A stretch of DNA of 10,794 bases, from the NCBI GenBank assembly GCA_003523055.1, contig DPHC01000022.1, positions 1 to 10,794 of the forward strand, read 5' to 3'. Shown one piece after another: positions 1 to 5,857 of this stretch. A program made the position numbers and the translations under genes. Source of the DNA: Dehalococcoidia bacterium (GTDB lineage Bacteria > Chloroflexota > Dehalococcoidia > Lucifugimonadales > UBA3495). The notes beneath the pieces are model-generated. The model saw only the letters and a program-made list of their open reading frames with translations. It was not told where the DNA came from and ran no database searches. Positions within the stretch are counted from its first letter, which is position 1. Every line of letters starts with the position of its first letter.

Positions 1-1013
1 AGATAAGCATCAGCAGCAACAATTGTGCCATCATTTTTTGCACCAACTTTTACTTTTATGTATGTTGCTGAAGTTGGCCCAGTTGCAAGAAGAACTTCAT
101 CACGCTGCATATGCATTTTTACTGGCTTACCAGTTTGCTTAGACATAATAGCTGCAAGAGGCTCCATGTACATCGGTATCTTGCCACCAAACCCACCACC
201 AATCTCCATTGGTATAACTTTGATTTTTGACATAGGCACTTGTAGTAAAGCTGCAAGCTGATCTCTTGCATTGAATGCACCTTGTGTTGATAGCCATACA
301 GTTATTTCATCGTTTTCATTCCACTGTGCTGTACCATTATGAGACTCGATATATCCTTGATGATAAGTTCCTGTTTCAAATTCGCGCTCAATTATGATAT
401 CAGCTTCTTTGAATCCTGCATCTAAGTCACCAAGCTCTAGGTCAAGTATGCTTGCAACATTATTAATTTGAGTTTCACTGATTTCTCCAACTTGAAAACG
501 AGCAATCATATCAACGGTCTTCATGTTGTTATGAATACTAGGAGTTTTTTTATCCATTGCATCATGTACTGAAAGAACAGGCTCTAAGATTTCATATTCA
601 ACGTCAATTAATGCTAAGGCATCTTCAGCAATATGCTTGTCAACTGCAGCTACAGCAGCAATGGCATGACCATGGAATAATGCTTTTTCAGCTGCAAGGA
701 CTTTATCAGATATCCATTTTAAATTGTCTGTAGTCTCACCTAGATTTAAGGCAGCATCTGCTGCAGTTGGTAAATCTTTATGAGTAATCACTGACTTAAC
801 GCCAGGTAGTGCTAATGCTTTTGATGTATCAATTTTTTTTATAATTGCATGGGCATGGGGACTACGTAATACTCGACCAAACAACATCCCAGGTAATTGG
901 ATATCTGCACCATATTTTGCACGACCAGTAACTTTATCAACCCCATCAGGCCGAACTGGTCTCGTTCCAATAACCTTGTATTTTTTTTCTGCTTTTTTTT
1001 GTGTGCTAACCAT
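1..1013 (-). CDS. Molybdopterin-binding large subunit of a xanthine dehydrogenase/CO dehydrogenase-family hydroxylase (3' end outside window)
   Basis: Catalytic subunit of a three-subunit molybdenum hydroxylase, a family that oxidises purines, aldehydes, N-heterocycles, aromatic acyl-CoAs or CO and passes electrons to [2Fe-2S] clusters and FAD on partner subunits. Only the first 337 codons are present and the frame is open to the left edge; relatives are usually about 750-800 residues. The N-terminus (VIGTRPVRPDGVDKVTG, about residues 13-29) starts the hammerhead domain. Gln244 in STQGAF and GGGFGGK at 272-278 are hallmarks of the first molybdopterin domain. ATG at 1011-1013 follows AGGAG with normal spacing, 12 bases after the small-subunit stop. 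The active-site loop that separates form I CoxL from relatives, and the catalytic Glu, lie beyond the window, so the substrate cannot be assigned. Family confidence is high, specific activity unknown. Confidence 0.93.
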   Translation of the reverse strand, partial: MVSTQKKAEKKYKVIGTRPVRPDGVDKVTGRAKYGADIQLPGMLFGRVLRSPHAHAIIKKIDTSKALALPGVKSVITHKDLPTAADAALNLGETTDNLKWISDKVLAAEKALFHGHAIAAVAAVDKHIAEDALALIDVEYEILEPVLSVHDAMDKKTPSIHNNMKTVDMIARFQVGEISETQINNVASILDLELGDLDAGFKEADIIIEREFETGTYHQGYIESHNGTAQWNENDEITVWLSTQGAFNARDQLAALLQVPMSKIKVIPMEIGGGFGGKIPMYMEPLAAIMSKQTGKPVKMHMQRDEVLLATGPTSATYIKVKVGAKNDGTIVAADAY

Positions 1014-1025
1014 AGTGACTCCTGC

Positions 1026-1505
1026 TTACTTTTTTTGCATACTTTTAGATGCCTCTTGCACGGCGGTAATGATTTTATCATAACCAGTACATCTGCATAA
1101 ATTACCTGCTAGCCAGAATCTAATTTCCTCTTCTGTCGGCTCAGGATTTATATCAAGTAATGCTTTTGCTGCAACCAAAAAACCTGGTGTGCAAATTCCA
1201 CATTGTAATGCAGCTTCATTCAAAAAAGCTTGTTGAATTGGATGCAATTCATTGTCTAACGCTATTCCTTCAACTGTAGTTACTGCGCCTCCATCAACTT
1301 CGGCAGCCATAACACAGCATGAGTTTACTAAGATTCCGTCAAGTAAAACTGCGCAAGCACCACAGTTACCATTATTACATCCTTCTTTCACTCCAGTAAG
1401 GCCTACTCTTTCTCTTAAAGCGTCTAAAAGACTGTCTCTTTCATCGGCAATAAATTCCGTTATGTCACCATTTAAATTTGTTGAAATTACTATTTTTTTA
1501 CTCAT
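1026..1505 (-). CDS. [2Fe-2S] small subunit of molybdenum hydroxylase (CoxS/XdhC-like)
   Basis: 159-residue electron-transfer subunit carrying two [2Fe-2S] clusters between the molybdenum site and FAD. Cys43, Cys48, Cys51 and Cys63 (CNNGNCGAC followed by a further Cys) form the plant-ferredoxin-type cluster in the N-terminal half. Cys102, Cys105, Cys137 and Cys139 (QCGICTPGF and LCRCTGY) form the second cluster in the four-helix C-terminal domain. All eight ligands are present and the length is normal for a stand-alone small subunit. The start lies one base beyond the stop of the FAD subunit, implying translational coupling, and the molybdopterin subunit follows after 12 bases. The order FAD, Fe-S, Mo matches the coxMSL type of operon, but this order is shared by several hydroxylases, so it does not by itself prove CO oxidation. 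Confidence 0.96.
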   Translation of the reverse strand: MSKKIVISTNLNGDITEFIADERDSLLDALRERVGLTGVKEGCNNGNCGACAVLLDGILVNSCCVMAAEVDGGAVTTVEGIALDNELHPIQQAFLNEAALQCGICTPGFLVAAKALLDINPEPTEEEIRFWLAGNLCRCTGYDKIITAVQEASKSMQKK

Positions 1506-1506
1506 T

Positions 1507-2385
1507 TTATTGTACCTTTTCTCCCTTAGACCTAATTACTGCATCATTCATAGTTCTCTTAAAAAGCGTTTTTGCTAAATCTACTCGATGTTCTGGTGAG
1601 CCTCTCATATCTTCAATAGGAGTAATTAAACTATCAAATAGTACAGAAGCATCTTTTATAAGTTCCTCTGAAAAATCCTTGTCTTGAATAAATTCAGATA
1701 TTTCATTTAAAAGTAATGGAGTTGGTGCGCAGGCACCTATTGATATTCTCGAAGATTCAATTTTATTGCCATCCATTTGTACTTGCGAGGCAACGTTAAC
1801 GACTGCAATATCCATTTCATTTCTAGGAATAAAACGAATAAATCGTGAACCTGAAAAAGGTGCTGGCCTTTTGAAATGCAAAGAAATTAATATTTCATCA
1901 TGTTCTAATAATGTTCTACCAGGTCCAGTGCAAAAATCTTCTATGGCAATTTTTCGTTCTCCATTTGGTCCAATAATATTTGCAGTACCTTCTAGAACAA
2001 TTAGTGTAGGAATTGTATCTGCCGCCGGAGAGCCATTGCATAGATTTCCACCAAGACTTGCTCTACCTTGAACAGCCTTGCCACCAATTATATTTGCAGA
2101 ATCTATAATTGCTGGATATTCTTCTTGGACTCCAGAATGATCGTAAATTTGATACATTGGAGTTGCAGCACCTATCGTTAACCCTCTATGTCCTTCTATG
2201 CCTAGTCCCATTACATCGGGGATTTTTTTGATATCGACAAAAGCTGTAATCTTTTTTGTTCTTTCGCGTGCTTGAACGATTACATCTGTACCACCTGCTA
2301 ATACTTTTGCAGTTGGTCCATGCTCTGAAAGAATTTTAATCGCCTCTTTAATAGATGAGGGCCTATAATATGATACATCTTGCAT
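1507..2385 (-). CDS. FAD-binding medium subunit of molybdenum hydroxylase (CoxM-like)
   Basis: 292-residue flavoprotein subunit that takes electrons from the [2Fe-2S] subunit and passes them to the final acceptor. AGGTD at residues 30-34 and GGNLCNGSPAAD at 112-123 are the two FAD-binding signatures of the CoxM/XdhB family, and TIGAAT at 70-75 is also typical. The C-terminal part (from about residue 185) has the expected second domain, with ISIGACAPTP near its start. ATG at 2383-2385 has GGAG (2391-2394 on the complement) at good spacing. It is the first of the three hydroxylase genes and is separated from the upstream hydrolase gene on the same strand by 82 bases, so hydrolase and hydroxylase may be co-transcribed or the hydroxylase may have its own promoter. 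Confidence 0.95.
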   Translation of the reverse strand: MQDVSYYRPSSIKEAIKILSEHGPTAKVLAGGTDVIVQARERTKKITAFVDIKKIPDVMGLGIEGHRGLTIGAATPMYQIYDHSGVQEEYPAIIDSANIIGGKAVQGRASLGGNLCNGSPAADTIPTLIVLEGTANIIGPNGERKIAIEDFCTGPGRTLLEHDEILISLHFKRPAPFSGSRFIRFIPRNEMDIAVVNVASQVQMDGNKIESSRISIGACAPTPLLLNEISEFIQDKDFSEELIKDASVLFDSLITPIEDMRGSPEHRVDLAKTLFKRTMNDAVIRSKGEKVQ

Positions 2386-2431
2386 GAATACTCCAAACTA
2401 TATTTATCAATTCAAACAACCAATGATGTAA

Positions 2432-2452
2432 ATTATAGTAACTTTTGGTTAC
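2432..2452 (-). promoter_or_regulatory. Candidate -10 box with adjacent 5-bp inverted repeat before the Mo hydroxylase genes
   Basis: In the 82-base gap between the hydrolase stop and the FAD-subunit start, the minus strand reads TATAAT (complement of 2432-2437), directly preceded by GTAAC-CAAAA-GTTAC, a perfect 5-bp inverted repeat with a 5-base spacer (2438-2452). No good -35 hexamer lies 16-18 bases upstream, so this would need an activator or be weak. Such sequences also arise by chance in AT-rich DNA. Confidence 0.25.
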
Positions 2453-2467
2453 AAATGACATGCAAAT

Positions 2468-3334
2468 TTACTTCAAATTGTTTAAAAAACTCAAAATGGA
2501 AAAAGCATATAGTTCTGGATTTAACAATGGGGCAGCATGATCGTAGTCTTTTATAGTAGCAGCATAACCATTTTTAATTAATTTTAATAGAGACTGTTGT
2601 TCATCAAATGGTCGTGCACCAGAACGTAATGAACCACTATTACCACATAATAATAATGTAGGCACAGTTAACTTCTTAAGGGATTTTGTAACATTGTATT
2701 TAAACATTGTCTTTGGGGTACTGTCTTGCCAATTAAAATTCATATGAGTTTGCTCCTTTTCATTATTGTTGAGAGGATAGAGCGAAGAACCATATTCTGC
2801 TAGAAATTCTGTTAAAAATCGACTTTGTACATCTGCAATTTCTAAGGTTCCAATCATGTCAGAATACTTATTCCAAATTTTCAGTAGATGTTTTCCATTA
2901 TTTATTGGGCTAATAAATTGGTTATCATGATGTTTGTGTGGTTCAGAAGTTTTTGACCAATCAATTAATTCTCCAAGTATTAATGTTTTAATGTATTTTT
3001 CTCCTTTCAAGGCAACATCTAATGCTGTAACAGCCCCTGTCATATGACCAAGTAAAATCACTGATTTCAGTTTCTTTGCATCCATGAAAGATACTATTTG
3101 ATTACCGTATTCTTGTAGTGTTTTAAAAGGTTTTTTTGGTCTAGTTGAATTACCATACCCAGGCGTGTCTATAGAAAAAACTCTATAATCTTTTGATAGA
3201 AAAGGCATTGTTTTTAAAAAAAATTGTGAATTCGGCGTAGGATGTAAAAGAATCATTGGTTTGCCAGTGCCAGACTCATAATAATGTAGTTGACATTCTT
3301 TAGTTGTAACGTAACCTCTTTTAATTTCTTTCAT
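2468..3334 (-). CDS. Alpha/beta hydrolase-fold protein with non-canonical nucleophile position
   Basis: 288-residue single-domain alpha/beta hydrolase-fold protein, cytoplasmic by absence of a signal peptide. LLHPTP (29-34) occupies the oxyanion strand, DTPGYGNS (56-63) follows strand beta-4, LLGHMTGA (94-101) is the nucleophile elbow, and His266 in YDHAAPLLNPE is the likely catalytic histidine. The elbow normally reads G-x-S-x-G, but here Met98 (a clear ATG codon) stands where Ser is expected. The usual acid position after strand beta-7 (LLLCGNSGSL) has no Asp. From memory, a subgroup with LHxTP and GHHTGA elbows also lacks the Ser. It may therefore be non-hydrolytic or use another mechanism; substrate unknown. 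ATG 3332-3334 is preceded by GGAG. It heads the minus-strand group leading into the Mo hydroxylase genes. Confidence 0.85.
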   Translation of the reverse strand: MKEIKRGYVTTKECQLHYYESGTGKPMILLHPTPNSQFFLKTMPFLSKDYRVFSIDTPGYGNSTRPKKPFKTLQEYGNQIVSFMDAKKLKSVILLGHMTGAVTALDVALKGEKYIKTLILGELIDWSKTSEPHKHHDNQFISPINNGKHLLKIWNKYSDMIGTLEIADVQSRFLTEFLAEYGSSLYPLNNNEKEQTHMNFNWQDSTPKTMFKYNVTKSLKKLTVPTLLLCGNSGSLRSGARPFDEQQSLLKLIKNGYAATIKDYDHAAPLLNPELYAFSILSFLNNLK

Positions 3335-3430
3335 TTTTTCACTCCATAGACCTAATAATTTATTATCACAATAATGTATAATTAACTCAACTTAATATGA
3401 GTATATGATTATTTACTTTGGAGATAATAG
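3335..3430. promoter_or_regulatory. Divergent promoter region between hydrolase and thiolase-like genes
   Basis: This 96-base region holds the start signals of two divergent transcription units. On the plus strand TATAAT at 3377-3382 is the best -10 candidate, giving a leader of roughly 40 bases; the AT-only sequence upstream offers no clear -35. Just downstream is the dyad ACTCA-N8-TGAGT (3385-3402), of a size typical for a repressor or activator site overlapping the transcription start. A 13-base AT-only palindrome sits at 3353-3365 but is weak evidence in such DNA. GGAG at 3420-3423 is the ribosome binding site of the thiolase-like gene. Confidence 0.4.
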
Positions 3431-4534
3431 ATGTCAGGTAGTTTAAAAGGTAAAGCTGCAATTATTGCTACAGGTTCTGTTAAACCTGAAAGAAAAATGC
3501 CAGGAAGAAGTGGTCTTGGAGTTGCTGCTGAAGCAGCAATAAATGCTATGAAAGATGCTGCTTTATCTCAGAATGATATTGATGGATTAATTACTCAGGT
3601 AACTGGAGAGACTCCTACTGCATTAGCTGAGTATCTCGGCATGAGGCCAACTTGGTCATCTGGTGTAGCAATGGAAGGTGCAAGTGGTGCTGCTAGTGTG
3701 ACAATGGCTGCGATGGCAATTAATGCTGGATTAGCTCAAACAGTTTTATGCGTCATAGGTGGATTAGCTCCGGGTGGTGACATGGCTACTGATTCTTCGC
3801 CTTTACATAGACCTCAGTTTGATAATCCATTTGGACCTGCGTCTGGTGCAACTGGCTACTATGCTCTGATTGCAAATAGATACAAGCATGAATACGGTGT
3901 TACTGATGAACAACGTGCCCAAGTAGCAGTTCAGCAAAGATTTAATGCTCAAGCAAATCCAAATGCTATTTTTTATGGTGCTTCTATTTCAGTTGATGAT
4001 GTTGTAAATTCTAGAATGATATCTAATCCCTTAAGACTTTTGGAATGTGTTATGCCTACAGGTGGCGCTGAAGCAGTGATAGTTACATCTGCTGATAGAG
4101 CAAAAGATGCAAACAATAAGCCAGTTTACTTATTAGGAGCTGGCATGGCAGTTGATAGATCAACTCTTGTAAACGCAACGTCCCTGACTACTTCTCCAGT
4201 TGCAATTTCTGCAGCAAAAGCTTTTGATATGGCTGAATTAAAGCCCACTGATATTAGCATGGTCTCGTTGTACGATTGTTATACAATTACTGTTTTAATA
4301 AGCTTGGAAGATGCTGGTTTTGTTCCTAAGGGAGAAGCCGGGGCCTTTGTTGAGTCTACGGACATTACATACAAGGGATCATTGCCAATTAATACGCATG
4401 GTGGGCAATTATCTTATGGTCAACCTCAAGTTGGAGGAGGGATGTCGCACGTTACAGAATCTGTTCGACAAATGCAAGGTCTTGCAGGAGACAGACAAGT
4501 TGAAAATCTTGATTATTGCTTTGTTAATGGTTGA
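3431..4534 (+). CDS. Thiolase-superfamily (lipid-transfer/DUF35-partner type) protein, ending at an internal TGA
   Basis: 367-residue thiolase-fold protein of the group that pairs with DUF35 zinc-ribbon/OB proteins, acting on acyl-CoA. Recognisable segments are EGASGAAS (82-89), SLYDCYTITVLISLEDAGF (279-297), NTHGGQLSYGQP (321-332) and VRQMQGLAGDRQV near the C-terminus. Ala84 stands where true thiolases have the acyl-accepting Cys, and Gln331 where they have the His of GHP, so ordinary thiolysis is unlikely. Retro-aldol cleavage, as in Ltp2-ChsH2 of steroid side-chain degradation, is an inference supported by the neighbours. The protein stops at VNG-TGA, where relatives continue through a Gly-rich motif and a last beta strand; the in-frame codons after TGA encode exactly such a segment (see 4532-4588). 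Start ATG follows GGAG (3420-3423). First gene of a three-gene unit. Confidence 0.88.
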   Translation: MSGSLKGKAAIIATGSVKPERKMPGRSGLGVAAEAAINAMKDAALSQNDIDGLITQVTGETPTALAEYLGMRPTWSSGVAMEGASGAASVTMAAMAINAGLAQTVLCVIGGLAPGGDMATDSSPLHRPQFDNPFGPASGATGYYALIANRYKHEYGVTDEQRAQVAVQQRFNAQANPNAIFYGASISVDDVVNSRMISNPLRLLECVMPTGGAEAVIVTSADRAKDANNKPVYLLGAGMAVDRSTLVNATSLTTSPVAISAAKAFDMAELKPTDISMVSLYDCYTITVLISLEDAGFVPKGEAGAFVESTDITYKGSLPINTHGGQLSYGQPQVGGGMSHVTESVRQMQGLAGDRQVENLDYCFVNG

Positions 4535-4588
4535 GGTGGTTTTTTAAGTGAAATGTGTTCACTGGTTCTAGGCTTAGAACCGAATTAA
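4532..4588 (+). other. In-frame TGA and the 17-codon thiolase C-terminal remnant behind it
   Basis: The TGA at 4532-4534 is followed in the same frame by GGFLSEMCSLVLGLEPN and TAA at 4586-4588. This matches the way thiolase/lipid-transfer proteins normally end (pattern G-x-GG-x-x-S, then a hydrophobic strand ending LxLG), with TGA replacing the residue between two glycines. The frame is intact on both sides, so it is a codon substitution, not a frameshift. Options are a recent nonsense mutation, a sequencing or assembly error, or programmed readthrough. General reassignment of TGA to Trp is unlikely, because about 30 Trp codons in the other genes are all TGG. Confidence 0.75.
4547..4581 (+). 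repeat. Two abutting perfect inverted repeats (potential RNA hairpins)
   Basis: Hairpin 1 is AGTGAA-ATGTG-TTCACT (4547-4563, 6-bp stem, 5-base loop). Hairpin 2 starts at the next base: GGTTCTA-GGCT-TAGAACC (4564-4581, 7-bp stem, 4-base loop). Neither is followed by a T-run, so they are not a standard intrinsic terminator. They lie inside the post-TGA codons and upstream of the DUF35 gene, so they could affect mRNA processing, stability of the upstream message, or decoding of the TGA 12 bases away. Confidence 0.6.
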
Positions 4589-4603
4589 ATGATAAAAGTA
4601 TTT

Positions 4604-4607
4604 GGAG
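4604..4607 (+). promoter_or_regulatory. Ribosome binding site GGAG deciding the DUF35 gene start
   Basis: GGAG lies 6 bases before ATG at 4614. An in-frame TTG at 4602 overlaps this site and would leave no ribosome binding site of its own, so ATG 4614 is preferred, removing four spurious N-terminal residues. Confidence 0.75.
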
Positions 4608-4613
4608 AAATGT

Positions 4614-5039
4614 ATGACTAATGAATACAATTTACCTATACCTACAATAACTACAGAGGCAAAGCCTTTTTGGGATGGGCTTGCTAATAATGAGTTATTA
4701 ATACCTAAATGTAATGATTGCGGTCATATGTTTATGTATCCTAAGGCATATTGTCCAAATAACGGTTGTTTTTCTAGTAATTTAGATTGGGAGAAAGTGT
4801 CTGGAGTAGGTAAACTTTTTTCATATACAATTGTTCATCGAGCAGCTGATGTACGTTTTCAAGAAATTGCTTCACAAGAACCTTATATTTTTGCCTTGGT
4901 TGAATTAAAAGAAGGACCTAAGTTAATTACTAATCTTATTAATGCGGATGTGAATAATGTTGAAGTTGGAATGTCTGTTGGAATTATATTTGAAAAAATC
5001 AATGAGGATATAACTTTACCTAAGTTTCAGCCATTATAG
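4614..5039 (+). CDS. DUF35 zinc-ribbon/OB-fold protein, partner of the thiolase-like protein
   Basis: 141-residue protein with the two-part DUF35 architecture. An N-terminal helix (about 15-30, FWDGLANNELL) leads into a rubredoxin-like zinc ribbon with Cys33, Cys36, Cys47 and Cys52, followed by an OB-fold domain (about residue 55 on; WEKVSGVGKLFSYTIVHRAA is typical). In characterised systems such small proteins bind a thiolase-fold subunit and are needed for its activity on acyl-CoA (for example ChsH2 DUF35 with Ltp2, and BbsA with BbsB). The last Cys pair is spaced C-x4-C (CPNNGC) instead of the commoner C-x2-C. It sits between the thiolase-like gene and a crotonase gene, 25 bases before the latter, supporting a shared complex or pathway. 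It ends in TAG. Confidence 0.9.
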   Translation: MTNEYNLPIPTITTEAKPFWDGLANNELLIPKCNDCGHMFMYPKAYCPNNGCFSSNLDWEKVSGVGKLFSYTIVHRAADVRFQEIASQEPYIFALVELKEGPKLITNLINADVNNVEVGMSVGIIFEKINEDITLPKFQPL

Positions 5040-5064
5040 AAAATTGTTAAAATAAAGGGTCAGC

Positions 5065-5823
5065 ATGTCACCGCTTAACGTTGAAATAAAAAATAAAGTT
5101 GCAATTGTCACTATGGATTATCCTCCAGTGAATGCTTTAACTGCTGACAGCAATAATGAAATTATTAAAACATTTGACTCTTTTCAGACAAAAAAGGATG
5201 TAAATGTAGTCATTTTAACTGCTGTTGGTTCTAGGGCTTTTTGTGCTGGAGTAGATCTTAATTCCAGGCTGCCAGCTGGTAATAGTCAAAATGATCCTAG
5301 TGCCCATTACCGTAGAGCTCGTGAAACCTTTAATGCAATTTATGAGTGTGCAGTTCCAGTAATTGGTGCAATTAATGGTCCTGCATTAGGTGCAGGATTA
5401 GCTATTGCAGCATCTTGTGATTTTTTAGTTGCTAGTGATAATGCAAATTTTGGTTTACCTGAAATTGATGTTGGATTATTAGGTGGAGCTGGACATTTAC
5501 AAAGAATTTTTCCTCAACCAGTTACTAGAATGATGAATTTTACAGCAACTAGGCTTTCTGCAGAAGATTCTAAGCAGTATGGGGCTGTTATTGAAGTAAC
5601 AAGTTTAGACAATTTATTAAATGTTGCTATGTCATATGCAGAGATAATTGCAAAAAAGATGTCAGTTGGTTTGCGAATGGCTAAATCGACTTTAAATCAA
5701 ATCGAATGGATGGATTTGAAGAATGCCTATAAATTTGAACAAACACAAACTGAGATTTTACAATCTTCAGATGAAGCGATTGAAGCTAAAAAAGCTTTTT
5801 TGAATAACAGTAATAAAAAGTAA
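5065..5823 (+). CDS. Enoyl-CoA hydratase/isomerase (crotonase) family protein
   Basis: 252-residue crotonase-fold protein, expected to act on an acyl-CoA in the cytoplasm. SRAFCAGVDL (56-65) and INGPALGAG (103-111) form the oxyanion-hole and CoA-binding signatures, and LPEIDVGLLGGAG (131-143) carries the acidic residue equivalent to Glu164 of rat mitochondrial hydratase (Glu133 here). The position equivalent to rat Glu144 is Ala113 (GAGLAIAASCD), so one of the two hydratase glutamates is missing. One-Glu crotonases include enoyl-CoA isomerases and other branches, so hydration is likely but not assured. The ATG has AAGG (5055-5058) upstream. As third gene of the unit it could supply, or act on, the beta-hydroxyacyl-CoA handled by the thiolase-like/DUF35 pair. 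No GC-rich terminator is visible in the 34 bases before the convergent lipA end. Confidence 0.93.
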   Translation: MSPLNVEIKNKVAIVTMDYPPVNALTADSNNEIIKTFDSFQTKKDVNVVILTAVGSRAFCAGVDLNSRLPAGNSQNDPSAHYRRARETFNAIYECAVPVIGAINGPALGAGLAIAASCDFLVASDNANFGLPEIDVGLLGGAGHLQRIFPQPVTRMMNFTATRLSAEDSKQYGAVIEVTSLDNLLNVAMSYAEIIAKKMSVGLRMAKSTLNQIEWMDLKNAYKFEQTQTEILQSSDEAIEAKKAFLNNSNKK

Positions 5824-5857
5824 TATACATATTCTTAATTTACTATTTTATTAAAAA

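Noticed and set aside
3353..3365. 13-base perfect palindrome TAATAATTTATTA as an operator
   Set aside because: It contains only A and T and is expected by chance in DNA of this composition; kept only as a remark in the region entry.
4532..4534. Genome-wide TGA=Trp (code 4) or TGA=Gly (code 25)
   Set aside because: The other genes are full length under the standard code, with about 30 TGG Trp codons and no other internal TGA; an AT-rich code-4 genome would use TGA heavily.
4311..4547. 78-codon plus-strand frame overlapping the end of the thiolase-like gene
   Set aside because: It is in another frame of a clear coding region, has no family resemblance, and the post-TGA homology lies in the thiolase frame, so it does not represent a frameshifted ending.
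4532..4563. TGA plus downstream hairpin as a selenocysteine site
   Set aside because: The loop lies about 19-23 bases after TGA, which fits a bacterial SECIS, but the loop begins A-T with no G in the first two positions, and the replaced residue lies in a glycine-rich motif where no Cys or Sec is expected in this family.
4602..4604. TTG start for the DUF35 gene
   Set aside because: It overlaps the GGAG ribosome binding site that serves ATG 4614 and adds four residues with no family support.
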